From assembly GCF_036195325.1 (NCBI RefSeq), contig NZ_CP108101.1, positions 7,998,001 through 8,062,000 on the forward strand: 64,000 nt of DNA, in the 5' to 3' direction. Below the pieces are notes generated by a model. That model worked only from the letters and a program-made list of their open reading frames with translations. It was not told the DNA's origin and ran no database searches. The position numbers and the translations under genes are program-made. Within the stretch, counting starts at the first letter, position 1; each line of letters begins with the position of its first letter. Source of the DNA: Streptomyces sp. NBC_00234. GTDB taxonomy: Bacteria > Actinomycetota > Actinomycetes > Streptomycetales > Streptomycetaceae. Below, one piece after another: positions 17,112 to 24,866 of this stretch.

Positions 17112-18068
17112 TCACCAGGTGCGGCCCGCTTGCAGCAGCAGGTCGCGGACCCGGATGACGTCGGGGTTCTCGGGAGTGCCGGGCCGCTGGACGAGATAGC
17201 CGGTGTTGATCGGCGGGTCTTCCGGTTCGTGCAGCGTGACGAGGGCGCCGGAGGCGAGGTCGTCGAGGCAGAGGTAGCGGGGAAGAACGGTGAAGCCGGC
17301 CCCCGCGACGACCGCGGCGCGTACGCCGCGCAGGTCGGGCACGGTGACGGCGGCCGGGCACGACAGGCGCGTGCCGAAGACGTGGCGCCAGTAGCGGCGC
17401 GCGATGGGCAGGTCCTCGGCGTACGTGATGAGTGGGACGGTGTGCAGGGCGGCCGGGCCCACCGCGGCGAGGCGTGGTGCGACGTGGTCGGCCCAGGACG
17501 GCGCCGCGACCAGGACGAACTCCTCGTCCATGAGCGGTACGGCGGTCAGTGTCCTGCCGCGCGGGCGGGCGGTGGCGATGACGAGGTCATGGCGTCCCGC
17601 GCGCAGCTCCTCCAGGAGCGGCTCGGTGAGGTGCATGGACACGCGCAGCCGTACGCCTTCGGCTGCCAGGGGAGCGAGTGCGGGTAGGGCGAGGGTGCAC
17701 AACAGCTCGGCGGGTCCCGCGAGGTGTACGGGAGCGGCCGTTTCGGGCGCCGTGGTGTGGTGCCCGGAGACGGCGGCGAGCGCGTCGAGGGGCTCGGCGA
17801 CACGCGTCACGAGATCGTGGGCGACGGCCGTCGGTGCGACCCCGCGAGGCAACCGCTCGAACAGTTCGCGTCCCGTCTGACGCTCCAGAGTACGGATCTG
17901 GGTGGTCACCGTGGGTTGGGACAGGCCGAGCAGTCTGGCGGCGGCCGTGAACGATCCGGAGCGATAGACGGCCAGGAAGGTGCGCAGCAGGTTCAGGTCC
18001 GGCGCGAGGGGCGTGGGGGAGTGCGAGTGCGGCGGCGAACCGATGCCATGGGGATCTGCGTGCCTCAT
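17112..18068 (-). CDS. LysR-family transcriptional regulator
   Basis: 318 residues. The N-terminal winged helix spans about 22-85 (NLLRTFLAVYRSGSFTAAAR, then LLGLSQPTVTTQIRTLERQT and RELFERLPRGVAPT), followed by a periplasmic-binding-like effector domain about 108-300. LysR proteins act as tetramers and usually control a neighbouring gene. ATG start at 18068; TAGGGT (complement of 18075-18080) is six bases upstream, so a leaderless mRNA is likely. The 24-base tandem repeat at 18111-18230 lies in its upstream region. The target could be the DJ-1-type gene behind it, on the same strand, but this is uncertain. Confidence 0.88.
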   Translation of the reverse strand: MRHADPHGIGSPPHSHSPTPLAPDLNLLRTFLAVYRSGSFTAAARLLGLSQPTVTTQIRTLERQTGRELFERLPRGVAPTAVAHDLVTRVAEPLDALAAVSGHHTTAPETAAPVHLAGPAELLCTLALPALAPLAAEGVRLRVSMHLTEPLLEELRAGRHDLVIATARPRGRTLTAVPLMDEEFVLVAAPSWADHVAPRLAAVGPAALHTVPLITYAEDLPIARRYWRHVFGTRLSCPAAVTVPDLRGVRAAVVAGAGFTVLPRYLCLDDLASGALVTLHEPEDPPINTGYLVQRPGTPENPDVIRVRDLLLQAGRTW

Positions 18069-18110
18069 GAGGTGACCCTAATGATTCCTGTGTCGACTCG
18101 ACCGCCTCCC

Positions 18111-18230
18111 GAGCCGGCTGTCGAAAAGGCGGTCGAGCCGGCTGTGGGGAGGGCGGTCGAGCCGGCTGTGGGGAGGGCGGTCGAGCCGACTGTGGGGAGG
18201 GCGGTCGAGCCGACTGCGGGGAGCGCGGCC
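18111..18230. repeat. Five-copy 24-base tandem repeat upstream of the LysR gene
   Basis: Units begin at 18111, 18135, 18159, 18183 and 18207, each starting GAGCCG(G/A)CTG and ending GGTC (the last copy is degenerate). Copies 2-4 are identical except for one G/A change; copies 1 and 5 carry more changes. It lies 43-162 bases upstream of the LysR start codon, in the gap behind the DJ-1-type gene. It could be an array of binding sites or a replication-slippage product. No known protein is encoded by it. Confidence 0.85.
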
Positions 18231-18292
18231 TTGGCGCTGCTACGTACTAAGGGGCGGCCTCAAGGGCTTGCCGAGCCGGTCGGTGGTCACCG

Positions 18293-18988
18293 TCACGCCA
18301 GCTTCTTGAGGACCTCTGCGGCGAGCGGGGCGGAGGAGGCGGGGTTCTGCCCGGTGACGAGGTTGCGGTCGACGACGACGTGCGGTGCCCACGGCTCACC
18401 GGTCCGGACGTCGACACCGGCTTCGACGAGGCGGGTCTCCAGCAGCCACTTCGCCTTGTCGGCGAGCCCGGCCTGGGTCTCCTCCACGTTGCTGAACGCG
18501 GCCACGCGGTAGCCGCCGAAGGCGTTCGCGCCGTCCGCGCGCGTTGCCGCGAGGAGCGCGGCCGGGGCGTGGCAGACGACGGCCAGCGGCTTCCCGGAGT
18601 CGAGCGTGTCGATGAGCAGCCGGCCGGAGGTGGCGTCGACGGCGAGGTCCTCCATGGGGCCGTGGCCGCCGGGGTAGAAGACGGCGTCGTAGGCGTCGAG
18701 GGCCACGTCCTCCAGCCGGATCGGGGTCCTGATCTCGGTGAGGGAGCCGAGGGCGGCGGCGACCCTGTCGGCACCCTCCTGGCCACCGTTGACCTCGGGC
18801 GCCAGACTGCCCTGGTCCACGGTCGGTACGACCCCGCCGGGTGTGGCGACGACGATCTCGTGGCCCGCGGCCTTGAACGCCTCGTACGGAGCGACGGCCT
18901 CCTCGGCCCAGAAGCCCGTCGGGTGCTTGGTGCCGTCGGCCAGCGTCCAGAAGTCGACGCCGGTCATCACGAAAAGAATCTTGGACAT
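18293..18988 (-). CDS. DJ-1/PfpI family protein (Hsp31/class I glutamine amidotransferase-like)
   Basis: 231 residues, ATG at 18988 with GGAG eight bases upstream. The nucleophile elbow is AVVCHAPAALL with the conserved Cys; YDAVFYPGGHGPMEDL and the N-terminal KILFVMTGVDFW are typical of the Hsp31-like branch, whose members act as glutathione-independent glyoxalases or chaperones. Likely role: detoxification of reactive aldehydes or protein repair in the cytosol. It is close to a second DJ-1-domain protein, the GlxA-type regulator at 19220, which suggests a shared carbonyl-stress theme. Confidence 0.85.
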   Translation of the reverse strand: MSKILFVMTGVDFWTLADGTKHPTGFWAEEAVAPYEAFKAAGHEIVVATPGGVVPTVDQGSLAPEVNGGQEGADRVAAALGSLTEIRTPIRLEDVALDAYDAVFYPGGHGPMEDLAVDATSGRLLIDTLDSGKPLAVVCHAPAALLAATRADGANAFGGYRVAAFSNVEETQAGLADKAKWLLETRLVEAGVDVRTGEPWAPHVVVDRNLVTGQNPASSAPLAAEVLKKLA

Positions 18989-19219
18989 GAGGTGTCTCCG
19001 AGGGGTGCGGGGTCTGCCTGGTCCGGGGCGCTGAGCCTTCGGATACAGATCGTCAGTGCGGCGATGCCCCCGAACGTAGCCCCCGACCCCAGGGGTTTTC
19101 CAATGGGGAATCCCATGTCCGGTATTGGAATTCGGATGGCTCCCCGGGAATACGCGCCGAAGCCTTCATGACCTTCTCGGTCGCTCGCGAGGCCGGAGCG
19201 ACGGGCGAGGAGGAAGGAC

Positions 19220-20224
19220 TCAGAGCGGTGCTGCTTCCCGGGGCTGACCGGCCGGGACCGGTGCCCCCGGGTTCGCCGCTCCGCCGCGGAAGGTGCGCCG
19301 GTAGGCCAGCGGGGAGACTCCGATGGAGGCGTGCAGGTGCTGGCGCAGGGAAGTGCCGGTGGCGAAGCCGACCTGGCCGGCGATGTCGTCCACGGGCAGG
19401 TCGGTGGACTCCAGCAGGTGCCGGGCCCGGGCCACCCGCTGCTGGATCAGCCAGCGCCCGGGGCTCATGGCGACCTCCTCGTTGAACCGGCGCGCGAAGG
19501 TCCGCAGGCTCATCCGGGCGTGGTCGGCGAGTTCGCTGAGAGTGAGCGGCTCGTGCAGGTTCTCCAGCGCCCACTGCCTGGTGGCCGAGGTCCCGTTGGC
19601 CATGGTGTCGGGGACGGGCTGTTCGATGTACTGGGCCTGTCCGCCGTCCCGCCACGGCGGTACGACGCACGAGCGGGCCACGCGGTTGGCGACGGCGGTC
19701 CCGTGGTCCTTGCGTACGAGATGCAGGCAGACGTCCACCCCCGAGGCCGCCCCCGCCGACGTCAGCAGGTTCCCGTCGTCGACGAACAGGACATCCGGGT
19801 CGAGCGCCACCTGCGGGTACCAGGCACTGAAGGTGGCGGCGAGCGCCCAGTGGGTCGTGGCGGGCCGGCCGTCCAGAAGTCCGGCGCCGGCGAGCAGGAA
19901 GGCTCCCGTGCAGATGGACACGATGCGGGCCTCGGAGGGGATCGAGGCGAGTACCGCCCGAAGCTCCGCCGGCACCTCGCGGGTGAGGAGCGCCGGATCG
20001 TAGGGCGGGATCACGACGGTCTCGGCGGTGCGCAGGGCCTCCGCGCCGTGCTCGACGGTCACCGAGAAGTCGGCGTTGGTCCGTACGGACCGGCCGTCGA
20101 CCGAGCAGGTCAGGACCTCGTACCGGCCCTCGGCGGAACCGAGGACACGGCTCGGAATTCCGAGCTCGAAGGGGTACACGCCGTCGAGGGCGAGTACGAC
20201 GACACGGTGGGGGCGACGCTGCAT
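19220..20224 (-). CDS. GlxA-type AraC-family regulator with DJ-1/PfpI domain
   Basis: 334 residues. Residues about 8-175 form a DJ-1/PfpI domain (VVVLALDGVYPFELGIPSRV, then VSICTGAFLLAGAGLLDGR and TTHWA). An AraC-type double helix-turn-helix fills about 225-320 (LTLSELADHARMSLRTFARR, then DDIAGQVGFATGTSLRQHLH). ATG at 20224 with AGGA eight bases upstream. It probably controls the divergent quinone oxidoreductase gene through the palindrome at 20244-20259. The effector is unknown. Confidence 0.88.
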   Translation of the reverse strand: MQRRPHRVVVLALDGVYPFELGIPSRVLGSAEGRYEVLTCSVDGRSVRTNADFSVTVEHGAEALRTAETVVIPPYDPALLTREVPAELRAVLASIPSEARIVSICTGAFLLAGAGLLDGRPATTHWALAATFSAWYPQVALDPDVLFVDDGNLLTSAGAASGVDVCLHLVRKDHGTAVANRVARSCVVPPWRDGGQAQYIEQPVPDTMANGTSATRQWALENLHEPLTLSELADHARMSLRTFARRFNEEVAMSPGRWLIQQRVARARHLLESTDLPVDDIAGQVGFATGTSLRQHLHASIGVSPLAYRRTFRGGAANPGAPVPAGQPREAAPL

Positions 20225-20243
20225 GGCAGAATCCTGTCGAAAG

Positions 20244-20259
20244 ATGGCAATCGTGCCAT
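20244..20259. promoter_or_regulatory. Inverted repeat between the GlxA-type regulator and the oxidoreductase
   Basis: ATGGCA, ATCG, TGCCAT: perfect six-base arms with a four-base centre in the 69-base gap of the divergent pair. Such sites are typical of GlxA/AraC autoregulation. Confidence 0.5.
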
Positions 20260-20293
20260 GGTACCCGGGGCGTCCGCCCGCGAAGCTGAGTGC

Positions 20294-21262
20294 ATGACCA
20301 ACAACGCCACCATGCGCGCCATCAGCCAGGACACCTACGGAACGACCGACGTACTCACGGAGACCAGGATCCCCAGGCCGACGCCGGGCCCGAGCCAGAT
20401 CCTGGTCGCCGTCAAGGCGGCCGGGGTCAATCCCACCGACTGGAAGCACCGCGGCGGCGGACTCTTCCTGGACCACCTGCCGCTCGTTCTCGGCTGGGAC
20501 GTCTCCGGTGTCGTCGAGGCCGTCGGCTACGGCGTCACACTGTTCAAGCCGGGCGACGAGGTCTTCGGCATGCTGCCCTACCCGTACGGAGTCGGGGCAC
20601 ACGCCGATTACGTGACCGCACCCACGCGCGCTTTCGCCCACAAGCCCCGGGGCATCGACCACGTCCAGGCCGGCGCCCTGCCGCTCGCGGCGCTCACCGC
20701 GTACCAGGCACTCGTGGACACGGCGCAGGTGACCGCGGGACAGCGGGTTCTCGTTCACGCGGCGGCCGGTGGTGTCGGCCACCTCGCCGTCCAGATCGCC
20801 AAGTCGCGCGGCGCTTACGTCATCGGTACGGCGAGTGCTCCGAAGCACGACTTCGTCCGGTCCCTCGGCGCCGACGAAGTCGTCGACTACCGGACCACCG
20901 ACTTCCGGGACGTCGTCCGGGACATCGACGTAGTCCTGGACCCGCTCTCCGGGGACACCCGCACCCGCTCCCTCGAGGTCCTGCGCCCCGGCGGCGTGCT
21001 CGTGTCCCTTCTGCCGGGCACGGACCCGGACGAGGCGGCGAAGGCGGCCGAACGGGGCGTACGGGTGGAGACGCTCCTCGTGGAGGCCGACCACGCCGGT
21101 ATGAACGCCATCGCGGGCCTTGCGGAGTCCGGTGCCCTGCGTGCTCATGTCGAGGCGGTGTTCCCCCTCGCCGACGCGGCCAAGGCCCACGCCCTGGGCG
21201 AGACCGACCGCACCACAGGCAAGATCGTCCTGCTGGTGGACGGAGCACTCGCGGAGGGATAG
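20294..21262 (+). CDS. NADP-dependent quinone oxidoreductase (MDR family)
   Basis: 322 residues. It is a zinc-independent medium-chain dehydrogenase: GVNPTDWKHRGG, LVLGWDVSGVVEAVG, the coenzyme loop HAAAGGVGHLAVQIAK and LGADEVVDY are all present, while the Cys residues of zinc alcohol dehydrogenases are absent. It would reduce quinones or enones with NADPH. ATG at 20294; it is divergent from the GlxA-type regulator, which likely controls it. Confidence 0.88.
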   Translation: MTNNATMRAISQDTYGTTDVLTETRIPRPTPGPSQILVAVKAAGVNPTDWKHRGGGLFLDHLPLVLGWDVSGVVEAVGYGVTLFKPGDEVFGMLPYPYGVGAHADYVTAPTRAFAHKPRGIDHVQAGALPLAALTAYQALVDTAQVTAGQRVLVHAAAGGVGHLAVQIAKSRGAYVIGTASAPKHDFVRSLGADEVVDYRTTDFRDVVRDIDVVLDPLSGDTRTRSLEVLRPGGVLVSLLPGTDPDEAAKAAERGVRVETLLVEADHAGMNAIAGLAESGALRAHVEAVFPLADAAKAHALGETDRTTGKIVLLVDGALAEG

Positions 21263-21271
21263 GGCCTGGTC

Positions 21272-21293
21272 GAGGCGTGGTCGACCACGCCTC
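21272..21293. terminator. Bidirectional terminator-like palindrome
   Basis: Arms GAGGCGTGGTC and GACCACGCCTC pair perfectly with no loop in DNA form. The site is exactly between the ends of the convergent oxidoreductase and DUF998 genes. Confidence 0.6.
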
Positions 21294-22017
21294 ACGTCAG
21301 TCCTTCGTCGTCATTGGTCTGTCGTACGCAGGAGACCACCACCACGAGCGGCCAGAACGACTGTGCGAAGGTCAGGACCCGCTCAGCCGCCCCCGCGGTG
21401 TCGTGCACGAACAGCGCGAGCAGGAACCAGGCACCGCCGAGCCACATCGATGCGGTCGCCATGAGCGACGGTCCGGGGCGGAGCCCCCACGGTGCAGTCC
21501 GCGTTCGGGACAGGGCCACCGAGCCGCCCCCGGTTGCGCGGCGTCGGTCGGAGGGGTTGCTTCGAACCGGTGTCACGTTCCGCTCCGCGGTCGCGCCTCG
21601 CGTCGAGGCGTGCACTTGGGGGACGGCACCGCGCCGCATGGCCAGGGCGGGCCACAGCGCGAGAAGCGAGAAGCCGACCGAGACCACCGCACCGTGTTCG
21701 AGCGAGCCCCCACTGCTGGGCGCCGGGAACAGTGGCAGAAGCAAGGCCGACAGGCCGCCACCGGCCAGTGCCAGGCGTCCGGGCGAAGCCGCGGGGTGCA
21801 GCCCCCAGGCGGTAATCACGTGGCAGACGCCCAGCGCGATCAGGGCCGAGGTCATCACCCAGTACCCGGCGGCGCCGTTGGACGCGAGGAGGCTGATCGT
21901 TTTCGAGGCGGGGTCGTAGCTGGGCCCCTGAAGCGCCGCTGAGATCGACCAGCCGCCGACCAGCAGGATCGGCGCGGATGCCGAAGAGAGGAGGGCCCAC
22001 CAAGGGACAGATCGCAT
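21292..22017 (-). CDS. DUF998 family membrane protein
   Basis: 241 residues with about six hydrophobic segments. The N-terminal PILLVGGWSISAALQGPSYD followed by ISLLASNGAAGYWVM is characteristic of DUF998. A long polar stretch (about 130-180, RGATAERNVTPVRSNPSDRR region) separates helix 4 from the last two helices and is longer than I expect for the family. Function unknown. ATG at 22017. Confidence 0.75.
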   Translation of the reverse strand: MRSVPWWALLSSASAPILLVGGWSISAALQGPSYDPASKTISLLASNGAAGYWVMTSALIALGVCHVITAWGLHPAASPGRLALAGGGLSALLLPLFPAPSSGGSLEHGAVVSVGFSLLALWPALAMRRGAVPQVHASTRGATAERNVTPVRSNPSDRRRATGGGSVALSRTRTAPWGLRPGPSLMATASMWLGGAWFLLALFVHDTAGAAERVLTFAQSFWPLVVVVSCVRQTNDDEGLT

Positions 22018-22396
22018 TGGACGACCGTAAGACGACTGAAGTTCCCTTTCTCGACGTACACGCGGGTGGGCGCGGAGGATGCAGGGGGCTGGGCCCGAAC
22101 GGGCGGGCGGTGGGTCGGCCGGCTGGGCTCTGTCCGGGTGGCCGCGGGACGGTCATGCCACGAAGGCCGAGTCCACTTACGCGTCCCGTCGACGCCGCTG
22201 ATCGCGCCCGCCCTCGGGAGAGCGCTCCGGCTCCCACCGTCGCGCGGCCTGGATGCCGCCGAGGTGAAGGCACCGCACCTTCCGGTCCGCCGAACTGGGC
22301 CTGACATGACGGCAGTTCTCGTGCCGACGCCTCCCTCGGGGTGGATGGCGTTCAGGAGAGGGTCATGTCCAGCAGTCACGTGGCATGCTGGCTCGC
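22018..22396. other. Intergenic region of about 380 bases
   Basis: It separates the divergent DUF998 and methyltransferase genes. I see no credible gene. A short GAGCGCTC core at 22222-22229 looks like the sugar-operon boxes near 32 kb but lacks their flanks. Confidence 0.4.
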
Positions 22397-23038
22397 ATGG
22401 GTGATCATGACCATCACAACTCTGTGCGCCGCAGCTACGACGCCGTGGCCGAGGAGTACGCGGCCCGGTTGCACGACGAGCTCGCGGGGAAGCCGCTCGA
22501 CCGGGCGCTCCTGGCCTCCCTTCTGGAACAGACCGAAGCCGGAACCGTCGTCGCCGACCTCGGCTGCGGCCCCGGGCATGTCGCGGCCTGGCTGGCCGAC
22601 AAGGGTGCACGTACGGTCGCGATCGATCTGTCGGCGGGCATGATCGAGGCCGGTCGGCGCCGGTTCGCGGACGTGGAGTTCCGCGAGGGGGACCTGCTTG
22701 AACTTCCCGCAAAGGACAGCGAGTTCGGATCAGCAGTTGCCTTCTACACGATCATCCACCTTGACCCGGGTGACCTGCACCGCGCCTTCGAGGAGGCAGG
22801 GCGGGTCCTGCGTCCCTCCGGGCTGCTCCTCCTCTCCTTCCACATCGACGAGGAGGTCCTCCACCGGGACGAGTGGTGGGGGCACGAGGTGGACATCGAC
22901 TTCCGCTTCTTCGATCCCGCGCGCATCGCCGACCTTCTGAAGGCGGCCGGGTTCACCGTGGAGATGCACATGGAGCGCACCCACTACGAGCACGAGGTCG
23001 CCACGCGCCGGGCCTACCTGCTGGCACGCCGCGGCTGA
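22397..23038 (+). CDS. Class I SAM-dependent methyltransferase
   Basis: 213 residues from the ATG at 22397 (a further ATG at 22385 adds four residues). The SAM-binding motif I is VVADLGCGPGHVAAWLAD, followed by ARTVAIDLSAGMIEAGR (acidic residue for ribose) and FREGDLLELPAKDSEFGSAV. The N-terminal NSVRRSYDAVAEEYAARLHD is typical of a large Streptomyces family annotated simply as methyltransferase. The substrate is unknown. Monocistronic; no clear ribosome binding site. Confidence 0.82.
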   Translation: MGDHDHHNSVRRSYDAVAEEYAARLHDELAGKPLDRALLASLLEQTEAGTVVADLGCGPGHVAAWLADKGARTVAIDLSAGMIEAGRRRFADVEFREGDLLELPAKDSEFGSAVAFYTIIHLDPGDLHRAFEEAGRVLRPSGLLLLSFHIDEEVLHRDEWWGHEVDIDFRFFDPARIADLLKAAGFTVEMHMERTHYEHEVATRRAYLLARRG

Positions 23039-23110
23039 CGCCCTCGCGACCCCGCCCGTGCGGGAGCTTCGGTGCGCGGCAACGCCGGCCCGGAGGGTTG
23101 ACGGACGAGT

Positions 23111-23644
23111 TCAGCTGCCCGGAGCCCGCGGAGCACTGGCTTCCCCCGACTCCCGGCCGCCGAGCGTGGCGTCCAGTGTCTCCTGGGCCACGCGCATCGC
23201 CTCGGCGTACTTCGGCTCGGACATGCGCTGCCAGGCCACGTCCGGTTCGACGTCCTCGACCCGGCTCGTCACCCACCAGATGTTGCCGAACGGGTCCCGT
23301 ACCCTGCCGCCGCGATCGCCCCACGCGCTGTCCAGGATCTCGGTGATCACCTCGGCGCCGTGGGCCGCGGCAGCGGCCATGGCGGCGTCCGCGTCCGGGA
23401 CGAAGATCCGCAACAGCGAGGGCATGACCGGCCAGTCGGACCGTCGGTCGAAAGCCAGGACGACGGTGTCGCCGACCCGGATCTCGCCGTGGCCGATGGT
23501 GCCGTCCTCGAGCGGCACCCGCGCAAGCTCTTCGCCGCCGAACGCGCCAGTGATGAAGTCGAGCAGTCCGCCGGTGTCGTCGGTGACCACCCACGGCGCG
23601 ACGCTGGTGTAGCCCTCGGGAGGATTCCGGATCATCTGTCGCAT
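23111..23644 (-). CDS. VOC family protein, PhnB-like
   Basis: 177 residues. NPPEGYTSVAPWVVTDDTGG, then LLDFITGAFGGEELARVPLE, and WGDRGGRVRDPFGNIWWVTS give one full glyoxalase/bleomycin-resistance repeat pair of the PhnB/YdhR kind. It probably binds a small ligand; the catalytic metal set cannot be confirmed. The C-terminal tail (about 140-177) is extra to the core fold. ATG at 23644. Confidence 0.8.
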   Translation of the reverse strand: MRQMIRNPPEGYTSVAPWVVTDDTGGLLDFITGAFGGEELARVPLEDGTIGHGEIRVGDTVVLAFDRRSDWPVMPSLLRIFVPDADAAMAAAAAHGAEVITEILDSAWGDRGGRVRDPFGNIWWVTSRVEDVEPDVAWQRMSEPKYAEAMRVAQETLDATLGGRESGEASAPRAPGS

Positions 23645-23726
23645 CCATTCTGTCTGGTGCTTCTGTCTGCCGATGCGACGACACTAGGGGCGGACTAGGC
23701 CAGAGCCCGTCCTAAAGGGCGCCCTG

Positions 23727-24035
23727 CTACAGCGTGACCGATTCGGTCGGGCGCGCCTGGTCCCGGTCCGCGACGGACAGCGTGCACCGGCCGGCCTCAC
23801 AGCTCCGTTGCAGGCGCCCTCGCGAGATGGTCTGCATCAGGCCGATGGTCCAGCACATCGGGCAGCCACGCAGCGCCAGTGCGCCGATCGGCAGAAGCAG
23901 CAGGCTGACCGGGCCGACGAGAGGGATGAACGCGACCGAACCGATCAGGCTGCCGAAGCCGATCACGCCCCGGCCGAGATGGCGGGGGAGGGACGAACTC
24001 GCGAAGTCAGGCCCGTCCGTTTTGGACGTCGTCAT
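23727..24035 (-). CDS. Small membrane protein, DUF2892/YgaP-like, co-transcribed with an ECF sigma factor
   Basis: 102 residues from the ATG at 24035 (a second ATG at 24041 is two codons upstream). Two hydrophobic helices (about 24-40 and 43-57) are followed by GCPMCWTIGLMQTI, a Cys pair as seen in DUF2892-type proteins, and a soluble tail with two more Cys. The start overlaps the end of the ECF sigma gene by 29 bases, so translation is likely coupled. By position it could be an unusual membrane anti-sigma partner; no known anti-sigma domain is visible. Confidence 0.65.
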   Translation of the reverse strand: MTTSKTDGPDFASSSLPRHLGRGVIGFGSLIGSVAFIPLVGPVSLLLLPIGALALRGCPMCWTIGLMQTISRGRLQRSCEAGRCTLSVADRDQARPTESVTL

Positions 24036-24591
24036 GGGCATCTCCAGGAACAGGCTCGGGTTCGGGTGTGGAACGAAGAGACTGCTGAACCGCGGTGCGG
24101 GCGCGGTGCAGACGCGATTTCATCGCGGCGGTACTGAGGCCGAGTGCCTCGGCGACCATGCGTCCGCTGTAGCCCTGGATGTCCCGCATGATCAGCACGC
24201 GGCGCTGCTCGGCCGGCAGGGCAGCGATGACGGCCGCCACCTCGCCCGCCTCGATGCGCTGCAGAGCCAGCTCCTCGGCGGAGCGCTCGGCGCCATCAGG
24301 CATGGGCTCGTGGGACCGCATCGTCCGCGCGCGCCGCAGGCACTCGTTGCGGACGATGCGAAACATCCACGACGCCAGCGCGCCGGAGGCCCGGAGCATC
24401 CCGATCTTGCGATAGAGGATGATCAAGGCTTCCTGCGCCGCGTCCTCGGCATCCTCAGGAGTGGCGCAGAGCGAGCGGGCGAATCGCTGCACGTTCGGGT
24501 GCGAACCCGACACCAACGCGGTGATCGAGTCGATGTCGCCGTGCTGGGCGGCGACGATCAGCTGTTCACCGGGCCAGGACGCGTCAGCCAC
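24007..24591 (-). CDS. ECF-type RNA polymerase sigma factor
   Basis: 194 residues. Region 2 is around 25-95 (FARSLCATPEDAEDAAQEAL, then LASWMFRIVRNECLRRARTM), and region 4 around 120-175 (IAALPAEQRRVLIMRDIQGY and LSTAAMKSRLHRARTAVQQS). GTG start at 24591. It overlaps by eight bases the end of a 30-codon gene upstream and by 29 bases the membrane gene downstream, so the three form one tightly coupled operon. No SnoaL-like extension is present. The target promoters are unknown. Confidence 0.9.
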   Translation of the reverse strand: MADASWPGEQLIVAAQHGDIDSITALVSGSHPNVQRFARSLCATPEDAEDAAQEALIILYRKIGMLRASGALASWMFRIVRNECLRRARTMRSHEPMPDGAERSAEELALQRIEAGEVAAVIAALPAEQRRVLIMRDIQGYSGRMVAEALGLSTAAMKSRLHRARTAVQQSLRSTPEPEPVPGDAHDDVQNGRA

Positions 24592-24676
24592 GGGACTGCT
24601 TTCGCTTGCGCAGGACGACGTAGCTGCACGTGCAGAGCAGCACGGCTCCGGCGGCGATGGCGATACCGATCATCAT
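24584..24676 (-). CDS. 30-residue membrane microprotein leading the ECF sigma operon
   Basis: MMIGIAIAAGAVLLCTCSYV then VLRKRKQSRG: one transmembrane helix with two Cys at its cytoplasmic end and a strongly basic tail, so the C-terminus should be inside. It has an ideal ribosome binding site, AGGAGGT (complement of 24682-24688), six bases from the first ATG, the best in this operon. Its stop overlaps the sigma-factor start. Length and placement suggest a real gene, either a leader that couples translation or a membrane anchor or regulator for the sigma factor. I know no family for it. Confidence 0.65.
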   Translation of the reverse strand: MMIGIAIAAGAVLLCTCSYVVLRKRKQSRG

Positions 24677-24696
24677 GAGGACCTCCTGATCCCGTC

Positions 24697-24710
24697 CCGA
24701 CGTTTGTCGG
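24697..24710. promoter_or_regulatory. Inverted repeat upstream of the ECF operon
   Basis: CCGAC, GTTT, GTCGG lies directly upstream of the AGGAGGT of the microprotein gene. It could be an operator or part of the mRNA leader. Confidence 0.3.
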
Positions 24711-24866
24711 CACATGTATAGGAGGCGCGGTCCCGCCGAAAGGATTCGGCCTGCGCCCTGCAAAGTTGATCGGGCCGAGTGGCATCGGCTTCAGCGCGGC
24801 CATTCGGCCGGTTCGGCAATTGGTGCGCCGCTGCCACCCGTCGGCAGGCGCCTGCTGGGCGGCGCG

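Noticed and set aside
18111..18230. CRISPR array
   Set aside because: The 24-base units are directly contiguous with no spacers.
22222..22229. Fourth sugar-operator box (GAGCGCTC core)
   Set aside because: The flanks do not continue the palindrome and it is in the gap between DUF998 and methyltransferase genes, unrelated to sugar use.
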